NCBI GenBank assembly: GCA_041649015.1
Contig: JBAZNU010000005.1
Coordinates: forward strand, 124,001 to 188,000
Reading direction: 5' to 3'
Origin: Ignavibacteria bacterium
GTDB taxonomy: Bacteria > Bacteroidota > Ignavibacteria > Tepidaquicellales > Tepidaquicellaceae
Length of the DNA: 64,000 nt
The translations under genes and the position numbers were made by a program. The notes under the pieces are model-generated. The model was not told the DNA's origin. It saw only the letters and a program-made list of their open reading frames with translations, and searched no databases. Below are positions 7,797 to 15,827 of this stretch, piece by piece; position 1 is the stretch's first letter; every line of letters begins with the position of its first letter.

Positions 7797-9573
7797 TACA
7801 AAACTATACATCGTGTTAAGTGTATTACTTGTTGCATCTCTTGCACTGGTTGTAAGACTGGTTCAGCTTCAGGTTGTTGAACAAAAGGAATACGGAAAAG
7901 AATCTGATAAGAACTCGATTAAGAAAATTACTGAAATCCCGGCTCGAGGATTAATGTTTGACAGGATGGGTAAAATCATAGTTGATAACAGACCTGCTTA
8001 TACTTTAACGATAACTCCATTTCAGTTCGATAAAAATCTTACAGAAGAGGTTGCATCTTTAGTTGGGATTGAAACCGAAGAGATTAAGCAGCAGCTCTCC
8101 AAAGCTAAGGGAACAAACAGGTTCAATCCGGTTATTATTAAGAGAGATTTAGATTTTAAAACAATTTCTTTTATTGAAGAAAATCGTGACAGATTAAAAG
8201 GTGTAGGGTATCAGGTTCAGTCACTCCGTTCTTATCCCAACAAATTCAGAGGCTCTCATATTTTTGGATATAATTCTGAAATTTCTGAAAAGCAGCTTGC
8301 TGCTTCAACTGAGGGTTATTACAGGCAGGGAGACCTTGTTGGTACTGCAGGTCTTGAGAGAACTTATGAAAAATATCTACGAGGTGAAAAAGGAAGTAGA
8401 TTAATTTCCGTTGATGTTAATGGTAAAGAAGTTAGCCAGTATAATGACGGATATAGTGATGTCAAACCGGTAAATGGTTCTGACCTTTACACTACTATTG
8501 ATTCTGATTTACAAGAGTACGCCGAGAAACTATTCTCCAACAGAAGAGGAGCAATCATAGCACTCGACCCAAGAACGGGAGAGGTACTTTGCCTAGTGTC
8601 AAAACCTGACTATGATTTAAATGTATTCTCAGGAGCTCCTGATGCCAAAGATGTAAGCAGTTTATTTAACAATCCTGATAAGCCCTTATTTAATCGGGTT
8701 ACTCAAACGAAATATCCCCCAGGTTCTACCTGGAAAATGATGATGGCGCTTGCAGGTATGGGTTCTAAGAAAATCACAACAACATCTACAATCAGCTGCC
8801 CGGGTTCTTTTATGTACGGTAATAGGAACTTTGAAGATCACGGAAGCTATGGAGCAATAAGTGTTACAAGAGCTATTGAAGTTTCTTCTAACGTGTTCTT
8901 TTATAAGCTCGGTCTTATGCTCGGAATCAAGGATTATCACGATTATTCTGAAATGTTTGGTTTTGGTAACCGTACGGGGATTGACTTGCCAAATGAAACG
9001 AGAGGATTGTTACCCTCCGAAGATTATTTTAACAAAGTTTATGGTGTTAACAAATGGTCGCAAGGACTACTAGTTAGTCTTGGTATCGGACAAGGTGAAC
9101 TTGGTGTATCACCCGTTCAAATGGTCAGTTACACAGCCGCTATTTGTATGGATGGGCAGTATATACAACCACACATTGTTAGAAAAATTTATAATTCATC
9201 CACCAATCAGGAATATCCTCTTGAATTCAAAAAAAGACAAATTGACCTGCAGCAAAGTTATTTTGATGCAGTTAAAAAAGGAATGTTTCTCGTTGTGAAT
9301 GGTAATGGTACAGCTAAGAATATTAAAAACGATGATTATCTTCTTGCCGGTAAAACAGGAACTGCACAGAATACTAAAGGTGCTAATCATTCATGGTTTG
9401 TAGGATATGCACCCTATGACAATCCAAAGATAGCAATATGTGTACTTGGAGAAAATGCAGGTTGGGGAGCACAGGTAGCTGCTCCAATCGCTGGTGCAAT
9501 TATGGTTAGGTTTTTGAGTGGTAATACAGTCGATGTTTTTATTGAAGGCAGCAGTACGGAGGCTTACGATTAA
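7786..9573 (+). CDS. mrdA: Penicillin-binding protein 2 (elongasome transpeptidase)
   Basis: This is a class B peptidoglycan DD-transpeptidase with an N-terminal membrane anchor (residues about 8-28), a dimerisation domain and a transpeptidase domain. Active-site motifs are visible: the Ser314-Thr-Trp-Lys317 SxxK, SSN at 367-369 and KTG at 523-525. The start is GTG, preceded by an AGGAGA ribosome binding site inside the end of mreD. Its stop overlaps the rodA ATG by one base. The RodA-PBP2 pair forms the polymerase-transpeptidase core for side-wall synthesis. Confidence 0.95.
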   Translation: MNRDTKLYIVLSVLLVASLALVVRLVQLQVVEQKEYGKESDKNSIKKITEIPARGLMFDRMGKIIVDNRPAYTLTITPFQFDKNLTEEVASLVGIETEEIKQQLSKAKGTNRFNPVIIKRDLDFKTISFIEENRDRLKGVGYQVQSLRSYPNKFRGSHIFGYNSEISEKQLAASTEGYYRQGDLVGTAGLERTYEKYLRGEKGSRLISVDVNGKEVSQYNDGYSDVKPVNGSDLYTTIDSDLQEYAEKLFSNRRGAIIALDPRTGEVLCLVSKPDYDLNVFSGAPDAKDVSSLFNNPDKPLFNRVTQTKYPPGSTWKMMMALAGMGSKKITTTSTISCPGSFMYGNRNFEDHGSYGAISVTRAIEVSSNVFFYKLGLMLGIKDYHDYSEMFGFGNRTGIDLPNETRGLLPSEDYFNKVYGVNKWSQGLLVSLGIGQGELGVSPVQMVSYTAAICMDGQYIQPHIVRKIYNSSTNQEYPLEFKKRQIDLQQSYFDAVKKGMFLVVNGNGTAKNIKNDDYLLAGKTGTAQNTKGANHSWFVGYAPYDNPKIAICVLGENAGWGAQVAAPIAGAIMVRFLSGNTVDVFIEGSSTEAYD

Positions 9574-10802
9574 TGGAGAGAAGAATCTTTGAAAGATTTG
9601 ATATTACACTGTTCCTGGCTATTGTTGCTCTGATAATTATCGGAATATTCGCAATATTTAGTGCAACTCAAAGTAATCCTGTAACTGCTGATTATTACCT
9701 TAAACAAATGACTTTCGCAATCATTGGACTTGTAATGGTTGTTGTTGTCTCATTCGTTCCGCCCAGATATATTTCCAGTATAAGTTACTATTTATACGGA
9801 TTCTCGCTGGTTCTTTTAGTCCTTGTTTTGATATTTGGAAAAACAATAAACGGGAATAAGAGTTGGTTTTATATTGCTGGTTTCGGTATTCAACCCTCTG
9901 AATTTGCTAAGGTAGCAACAGTTCTGGCAATAGCAAATTTTTTCTATAAGGGAGATGAAGATAATCTAAAGATTATTCCTTTCGATATTTTTAAAGCGCT
10001 AATGTTCGTTTTAATTCCAGCAGTGTTGGTAAAACTGGAAAATGATACAGGTACAACGCTGGTAATGCTTTCTTTCTTTATTCCCATGTTCTTTTGGGCA
10101 GGTGTATCACCATTTCTTTTATACGCTGTCATTACTCCTGTTTTTGCAGTCGTGCTTGCCTTTATAAACTTTTATTTCTTTGTTGCTTATTGTATCGTAA
10201 TATTAATATCATTGTTCTTTTTTAAAAAGCACTGGATACAATCATTAATCGTAATTGTACTTAATATTATTTCGGGTTTGTCCGTAAGTTATCTTTTCTC
10301 AAAACTGCAGCCATATCAACAGAACAGAATTAAAGCTGTCTTTGATCCATCGTCTGATCCTCTCGGAAGCGGATATAACGTTATTCAATCAAAAGTCGCT
10401 ATCGGGTCAGGAGGATTATGGGGCAAAGGTTATATGCAGGGCTCTCAAACCCAGCTTAGATTTATTCCCGAACAATGGACGGATTTTATATTTTGTATGG
10501 TAGGTGAAGAATTTGGATTCTTTGGAACAATGGTTATACTCATTCTGTTTATTATTGTAATATTCAGAATGCTAAACAATGCTTATTACTCGAAGAACAG
10601 ATTTTTGAGTCTTGCTTGTATTGGATTCGGTTCAATCTTTTTCTTTCACATGTTTATTAATATTGGTATGACAATTGGAATCACTCCCGTTATTGGTATA
10701 CCGCTTCCTTTGGTCAGCAATGGAGTTTCATCATTGCTTTCTTTTCTCTTGATGGTTGGGATAGCAATGAATACTTATAGGCATAAGGATATATTTCTAT
10801 GA
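9573..10802 (+). CDS. rodA: Peptidoglycan glycosyltransferase RodA (SEDS family)
   Basis: This is a 409-residue polytopic membrane protein of the SEDS family, which polymerises lipid II. Around ten hydrophobic helices are evident. The family signatures IQPSEFAKVA and the C-terminal IGITPVIGIPLPLVSNGVSS are intact, as is the KVAIGSGGLWGKGYMQGSQ loop. It is slightly longer than the E. coli protein. It sits between mrdA and pyrF with overlaps on both sides, marking it as RodA and not the division paralog FtsW. Confidence 0.95.
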   Translation: MERRIFERFDITLFLAIVALIIIGIFAIFSATQSNPVTADYYLKQMTFAIIGLVMVVVVSFVPPRYISSISYYLYGFSLVLLVLVLIFGKTINGNKSWFYIAGFGIQPSEFAKVATVLAIANFFYKGDEDNLKIIPFDIFKALMFVLIPAVLVKLENDTGTTLVMLSFFIPMFFWAGVSPFLLYAVITPVFAVVLAFINFYFFVAYCIVILISLFFFKKHWIQSLIVIVLNIISGLSVSYLFSKLQPYQQNRIKAVFDPSSDPLGSGYNVIQSKVAIGSGGLWGKGYMQGSQTQLRFIPEQWTDFIFCMVGEEFGFFGTMVILILFIIVIFRMLNNAYYSKNRFLSLACIGFGSIFFFHMFINIGMTIGITPVIGIPLPLVSNGVSSLLSFLLMVGIAMNTYRHKDIFL

Positions 10803-11620
10803 TGTACAAAGATAAACTTTCAAAGTTAATAAAAGAGTCCAAATCAAATCTTGTCATAGGCCTTGACACTGATTACGAAAAAATTCCAACTGTATTTAGA
10901 AGCGCAAAGAATCCAATACTCGAATTCAACCTTCGTATCATTGAAGCAACGTCAAAGTATTGTGCGGGTTATAAAATTAATCTAGCTTTCTATGAAGCTT
11001 CGGGAATTAAAGGTATAGAGGCTCTTGAAGAAACAGTAAAAACAATTCCTCAGAATTTGATAAAAATATGTGATGCAAAAAGAGGAGATATTGGTAATAC
11101 AGCGGAACTTTATGCCAGAGCTTATTTAGATAACCTAAATTTTGATTCTATTACTGTATCCCCTTATATGGGACATGACTCCGTTCTTCCGTTTCTTAAA
11201 AGAAAAGAAAAATTTGTCTATTTGCTTGTAAGAACTTCCAACAAGGGTGCGGAAGATTTCCAAGCACTAAAGTCCGGCAATAAAGAATTTTTTGATATAG
11301 TTGCTACTAAAGCACTGACTTGGTCAAAAAATCAGATAGGGTACGTTATCGGTGCTAATCATTATAATGAAATCAAGAGATATTCGTCAACAAAAGAGAA
11401 TATACCTTTATTAATTCCCGGTATTGGAGCTCAGGGAAACGACCTTGAGACTCTTATGATGAATTTATGCAATGATTTGTTTTTAATAAACTCAAGCCGA
11501 TCGATTATTTTCGCAGGACATTCAGATGATTCGGAATCTGTTTATATGCATAAAGTAAGTGAGCAGGCAAATTTACTAAATGATTTGATTAATCTTCTCA
11601 GGAAAAACCGCACAAAATAA
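10799..11620 (+). CDS. pyrF: Orotidine 5'-phosphate decarboxylase
   Basis: This enzyme converts OMP to UMP in pyrimidine synthesis. The catalytic loop D92-A-K94-R-G-D97-IGNT holds the expected Asp-Lys-Asp arrangement of the longer (about 270-residue) PyrF subgroup, and LIPGIGAQGND near residues 200-210 is the phosphate-binding strand. The first ATG overlaps the end of rodA by four bases; a second ATG one codon downstream is equally possible. No other pyrimidine gene is adjacent, so its place at the end of the elongation block is notable. Confidence 0.94.
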   Translation: MMYKDKLSKLIKESKSNLVIGLDTDYEKIPTVFRSAKNPILEFNLRIIEATSKYCAGYKINLAFYEASGIKGIEALEETVKTIPQNLIKICDAKRGDIGNTAELYARAYLDNLNFDSITVSPYMGHDSVLPFLKRKEKFVYLLVRTSNKGAEDFQALKSGNKEFFDIVATKALTWSKNQIGYVIGANHYNEIKRYSSTKENIPLLIPGIGAQGNDLETLMMNLCNDLFLINSSRSIIFAGHSDDSESVYMHKVSEQANLLNDLINLLRKNRTK

Positions 11621-11708
11621 ACCCAATTTATCAATTGACTTTTGTTAATAAACTTTATAAAATATTCAATATTTACACAACTATTTTATAAACTTTTTAA
11701 CTTACATT

Positions 11709-13511
11709 ATGAGAAAATCTATAATTCTATTTTGTTTTATGGCATTGATTGCCGGCACTGCTACGTCACAGACCAATTCAGTCGCATTGAAGAGCGGTAC
11801 GGGTACTCCTATAAGCCAGCATAGTAGCATACAGGAAGCATATAATGCTATTCCCGGACCGTTAACACAGGCATATTTAATAGAGATATTGACTGTCTAT
11901 GACGGCTCTATGGAAGTACTACCCATCACATTTGGTCTAAAAGATGGGGCGAGTGCATCTAATACAATAACATTAAGACCCGCAGCCGGTAATACGGGCG
12001 AGGTTATAACAGGTACATCATCTACCGGTATAATGATTCTTAATGATGCTGATTATATAATTATTGACGGAAGACCCGGAGGTGTCGGAAGTGTACCTGA
12101 TTTGAAATTTGTTAATTTAGCCACCTCAGGAACAAATGCACATACAATTCAATTATTAAACAGCGCCTCTTATAACGTTATAAAATATGTTCACGCTGTT
12201 AACAATACTCAAAGTACTGCTGGACCAAGAACTATTGTCATAGGAACTACAACTACTACCGGGAATTCAAACAACCAGATTAGGTATTGTAAAGTGGAAG
12301 GTGGCAGAAGCGGTATTGGTATTGCCGGTACGACTACTGCACCAAATGACAGTACAACTATTTCCAATTGCGAAATTTATGACTGGGGTTATGCGGGTAT
12401 TTGGTTCGTTTCAGCTACTGCAAACACTAATGTAGATTCTTGTAAAATTTATCAAACTGTCGGTGTTAACAATACCATTGTCTCTGGTATTATTGCACCT
12501 ACATTTGCAGGCTGTACGTACAATTTTAGAAAAAACTGGATCTACAATTTACAATCAACATCAACTTCAACATCAACTGCTATAAGAGGAATTTACTTTT
12601 CAGCTCCGGCAGCAGGTTCTATTTTAAACATTGAGAATAATATGATATCATTGCCGCTTGATAATCAAAATGCAGCTACCCACACCGGAATAGAATTGTT
12701 AGGTTCGACGAATGCATATACGGCAAATGTTTATTACAATACTGCAAGAATCGGTGGTGTACATACAGGAGGTACAGTGGGCAATACAACTTCTGCAGCT
12801 ATAAGGGTGAGTTCTGCTGTTATAACCTTGAACATGAAAAACAACATTGCAATTAATATGAGAACAGGCGGTAATATTAATCATGTTGGATTTGCTTTGT
12901 TAAACTCAGGTGCAGCTTTAAATATCGACAACAATTGTTATTATTCGGCAACCGGTCCAAACAACTACCATGCATATTGGTTGACAACAGGATATAATAC
13001 TCTTGCGGACTACAAAACCGCAGCAACACCAAACGATCAGAATTCAGTTTTTTACGACGTGAATTTTGTTTCAACAACAGATTTACATGTAACCGGCAGT
13101 TCATTGGGAAATACTAATCTTGCAGGTACCCCTATTGTTGGTATCACAACAGATTTTGATAATGACCTCAGGAATACTGTGGTACCTTATAAAGGAGCTG
13201 ATGAAGGTAACGTTCCTCTGTCCGTAACCTCGAATCCTTCGGTAATAACAAGATATGATTTATCGCAGAATTATCCAAATCCTTTTAATCCTACAACGAA
13301 TATAAAATTTGCAATTCCGAAAAGCGGACATGTTTCATTAAAGGTATATGATATAATTGGAAGGGAAATGGTTTCTCTAATAAACGAAAATCTCGAGTCC
13401 GGGGAGTATGAGGTAGCCTTAAACGGAAGTAACTTAAACAGCGGTGTTTATTTCTATCAGTTAAAAGCAGGAAACTTTGTTAGTACAAAAAGAATGATGT
13501 TAATCAAATAA
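11709..13511 (+). CDS. Secreted beta-helix protein with type IX sorting domain
   Basis: A Sec signal peptide covers about residues 1-20 (hydrophobic core then ATSQ). The middle 450 residues are rich in Asn, Thr, Gly and short beta repeats such as NNQIRYCKVEGG and SNCEIYDWG, typical of right-handed parallel beta-helix folds. The C-terminal 80 residues are a type A Por secretion sorting domain: SQNYPNPFNPTT at about 518, then VYDIIGREM, SGVYFYQL and a basic end RMMLIK. The product is therefore predicted to cross the outer membrane by the type IX system and be surface-attached or released. No catalytic residues are recognised; pectate-lyase-like or adhesive roles are possible. A terminator follows, so it is monocistronic. 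Confidence 0.88.
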   Translation: MRKSIILFCFMALIAGTATSQTNSVALKSGTGTPISQHSSIQEAYNAIPGPLTQAYLIEILTVYDGSMEVLPITFGLKDGASASNTITLRPAAGNTGEVITGTSSTGIMILNDADYIIIDGRPGGVGSVPDLKFVNLATSGTNAHTIQLLNSASYNVIKYVHAVNNTQSTAGPRTIVIGTTTTTGNSNNQIRYCKVEGGRSGIGIAGTTTAPNDSTTISNCEIYDWGYAGIWFVSATANTNVDSCKIYQTVGVNNTIVSGIIAPTFAGCTYNFRKNWIYNLQSTSTSTSTAIRGIYFSAPAAGSILNIENNMISLPLDNQNAATHTGIELLGSTNAYTANVYYNTARIGGVHTGGTVGNTTSAAIRVSSAVITLNMKNNIAINMRTGGNINHVGFALLNSGAALNIDNNCYYSATGPNNYHAYWLTTGYNTLADYKTAATPNDQNSVFYDVNFVSTTDLHVTGSSLGNTNLAGTPIVGITTDFDNDLRNTVVPYKGADEGNVPLSVTSNPSVITRYDLSQNYPNPFNPTTNIKFAIPKSGHVSLKVYDIIGREMVSLINENLESGEYEVALNGSNLNSGVYFYQLKAGNFVSTKRMMLIK

Positions 13512-13537
13512 ACATGTATTAATTCGAATTTCAAATT

Positions 13538-13565
13538 AAAAAGCCGGAATTCACCGGCTTTTTAA
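13538..13565 (+). terminator. Rho-independent terminator
   Basis: A 10-bp stem (AAAAAGCCGG / CCGGCTTTTT) with a six-base loop, 26 bases after the beta-helix gene. The A-run and T-run make it potentially bidirectional. Confidence 0.88.
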
Positions 13566-13721
13566 AAAATATATAAATTGGTTAATTAGCTGATTAAACT
13601 CATTATTTCCTTATTATTAAACAGATAAAATTATTTGCTTTATATAGTGAAACAAAATAGATACATTTTCGTTATATTAATTAAAGACTTGTTTCAAATT
13701 AATATTTGAAGGGGAGTTAAA

Positions 13722-14045
13722 ATGAAAACATTAATTCTTTTAATCGTATTTGCATTACTGCCGCTGTTTGCGGTAAATGCTCAGAATGAAAAAGTTATAG
13801 ATCCGAATACAAAGCAGACATATACTGTTGAGTGGAAGGATATTACTTGTCCTGATTGCCAGGGTTGGGGCTGGATATTAGGTGAAGGGTTTAAATATAA
13901 TGCACCTCCATCTTTTACCGGTAATGGTACAAATCGCCCGGTTAATCAAAGAGGTGTATCGAATACCGGAGTTGATAAGTACAAATGCATGAGTTGCAAC
14001 GGGACAGGGAAAATTCAAGTTAAGTATTATAAGCACACTTTATAA
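13722..14045 (+). CDS. Small secreted protein with two DnaJ-like CxxCxGxG motifs
   Basis: This 107-residue protein has a signal peptide (residues 1-20, ending NAQ). It contains two Cys pairs, CPDCQGWGW (about 44-52) and CMSCNGTGK (about 88-96). These match the CxxCxGxG zinc-binding repeat of the DnaJ central domain, but no J-domain is present. An AAGGGGAG ribosome binding site lies before the ATG. It stands alone between two terminators. A zinc-stabilised periplasmic or lipoprotein-like factor is a fair inference; the actual function is unknown. Confidence 0.8.
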   Translation: MKTLILLIVFALLPLFAVNAQNEKVIDPNTKQTYTVEWKDITCPDCQGWGWILGEGFKYNAPPSFTGNGTNRPVNQRGVSNTGVDKYKCMSCNGTGKIQVKYYKHTL

Positions 14046-14077
14046 TATTTTAGGAAATAGTATTTTTTAGCATTAAA

Positions 14078-14112
14078 GCCGATAACTTATTGTCTGAGTT
14101 ATCGGCATTTTT
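14078..14112 (+). terminator. Rho-independent terminator
   Basis: A 10-bp stem (GCCGATAACT / AGTTATCGGC) with a nine-base loop and a following ATTTTTATTT tract, 33 bases after the small zinc-motif protein. Confidence 0.87.
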
Positions 14113-14616
14113 ATTTATTTGACTTATTCCATCTTAACTTTTCCCCTTATAATTTTTACCTCGGAATACATAAATGCTATAAATTATTCTTGTTTTTAGA
14201 TAACTAAATATCACATAAGTTTGTCCTAGTATCATCATTCGTTCTAATTATATGATATTATAGCTGTTTAGAGCACATTCTTGACAGAAAGTATGATGGA
14301 TTTTAGTCAAAATAAATTTATTTCCATATCGCAAGCATATCGCAAGCATATCGCAGGCATATCGCAGGCACACATAAAAAATCTACTATTGGAGGTATTT
14401 GGATGATCATAAGACGATTCTTATATGAATATCTTATATTTTTCGACGAAAATTCCTCTGTTACATAAAATGTTTGATTTTGAAAGAGAATCTGACGCTC
14501 ACCTTAAAGAGAGCAGCAACTAGTGTTTCTTTTTATACAGTCAAATTTTGGCATTTTTAACACTGTTAATGTATCATTTATATAGATTATTCACAGGTTT
14601 TATTGTATTTTTAACG
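14113..14616. other. Intergenic region with tandem array, no secure gene
   Basis: The region holds the 11-bp array B (14325-14368). After it comes a 21-codon reading frame at 14403-14468 with a GGAGG eight bases upstream, too short to call. The frame of the next gene is open from a TTG at 14548, but the stretch 14548-14616 is probably untranslated leader (see next entry). Confidence 0.7.
14325..14368. repeat. Tandem array B, four 11-bp units
   Basis: Two copies of CATATCGCAAG are followed by two of CATATCGCAGG, without gaps. The unit differs from arrays A and C but has the same length. A 13-base stretch of this unit (TATCGCAAGCATA) recurs once at 25742-25754. Confidence 0.92.
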
Positions 14617-15723
14617 ATGCAAAAATTTGGGATAAGATTTCTTATATTATTTTTTATTTGTATAACTATATATGGCTGGGGATTTTTCGGGCATAAGATA
14701 ATTAATCAAAAATCAATATATTCATTTCCCGGAGTCATGAGTACCTTTTACTGGTGGTCCGATTCATTATCGAAGCATGGTTCTGATGCAGATTACAGGA
14801 AAAGTACTGATCCGTCAGAAAGTCCAAGACATTACATTGATATAGATAATTATTCAGGATTTCTTTCTAATGGCAGGATACCGCAATCTTTGGATTCACT
14901 TATTTCGATTTATGGAATTAATTTTGTGATTGATAATGGAACGTTGCCTTTTGCGATTATTGCAGCAACAGATTCCGTAAAAAAGTATTTTATACAGCAT
15001 AATTGGCAAATGGCAATGTTAAAAGCAGCAGATTTAGGACATTACATTGCAGATGCTCACAATCCACTGCATATTACAAGAAACTATAACGGCCAATATA
15101 CGAATCAAACCGGTGTTCACAGCCGTTACGAAACACAAATGATTAATGCAGATACAAGCAGGCTTATTTATTCGGGAGATACAAGCGGATATATTTCTAA
15201 TGTCAACGAATTTGTATTCGGATTTATATACAGCAATTATAAATACGTAGACTCACTTTTAAAAGCAGATAGTATATCTTATTCAATTGCCGGAAATTAT
15301 GGTTCAGCTTATTTACAACAGCTCTGGAACAGAACTGGTAATTTTACAATAAAGATGTTTAAGAACGCATCGAGCTATCTCGCAAGGTTGATATATACAG
15401 CCTGGATTAATGCAGGAAGTCCCTTACCCACTAATATAACCAATTATGAAAGTGAGGCGGGGGGGTATTATTTGTATCAGAACTATCCTAATCCATTCAA
15501 TCCGATTACCACAATATCGTTTGCAATTCCAAAGAGTATGCATGTTAATATTAGCATATATGATGCATCAGGTAGATTAACAGGTAATTTACTTAATGAA
15601 CAAAAGAGCAAAGGTAGTTACACGATTAATTTTAACGCTTCAAACTTATCGAGCGGGATTTATTTCTATAAACTGACGACTGAAAATTTTGCAGCTGTAA
15701 AGAAAATGGTTTTAACAAAATAG
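14617..15723 (+). CDS. Secreted zinc phospholipase C / S1-P1-nuclease-like hydrolase with sorting domain
   Basis: The start at ATG 14617 is preferred over the upstream in-frame TTG at 14548 because it gives a normal signal peptide (residues 1-20). It also leaves a mature protein starting Trp21-Gly-Phe-Phe-Gly-His26. That N-terminal Trp and the WGxxGH pattern supply zinc ligands in S1/P1 nucleases and zinc phospholipases C. Further ligands are visible in RHYIDIDNY and in the signature DLGHYIADAHNPLH (about residue 140). The C-terminal 85 residues are a type IX sorting domain (NYPNPFNPITT, SSGIYFYKL). Phosphodiester hydrolysis outside the cell is predicted, but lipid or nucleic-acid specificity cannot be told from sequence. 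Confidence 0.86.
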   Translation: MQKFGIRFLILFFICITIYGWGFFGHKIINQKSIYSFPGVMSTFYWWSDSLSKHGSDADYRKSTDPSESPRHYIDIDNYSGFLSNGRIPQSLDSLISIYGINFVIDNGTLPFAIIAATDSVKKYFIQHNWQMAMLKAADLGHYIADAHNPLHITRNYNGQYTNQTGVHSRYETQMINADTSRLIYSGDTSGYISNVNEFVFGFIYSNYKYVDSLLKADSISYSIAGNYGSAYLQQLWNRTGNFTIKMFKNASSYLARLIYTAWINAGSPLPTNITNYESEAGGYYLYQNYPNPFNPITTISFAIPKSMHVNISIYDASGRLTGNLLNEQKSKGSYTINFNASNLSSGIYFYKLTTENFAAVKKMVLTK

Positions 15724-15827
15724 TCATTACCGAGAGAAAGAGTAATTAATAAAAGAATTACGTATGAAATTTTGAAATTCTAAATCAAGAAAATTGTTTA
15801 ATATTAAAATTAATAAATAAAGAATTC

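Noticed and set aside
14403..14468. 21-codon frame with a GGAGG upstream, after array B
   Set aside because: It is too short and has no homologous sequence in the window. The Shine-Dalgarno match alone is weak evidence.
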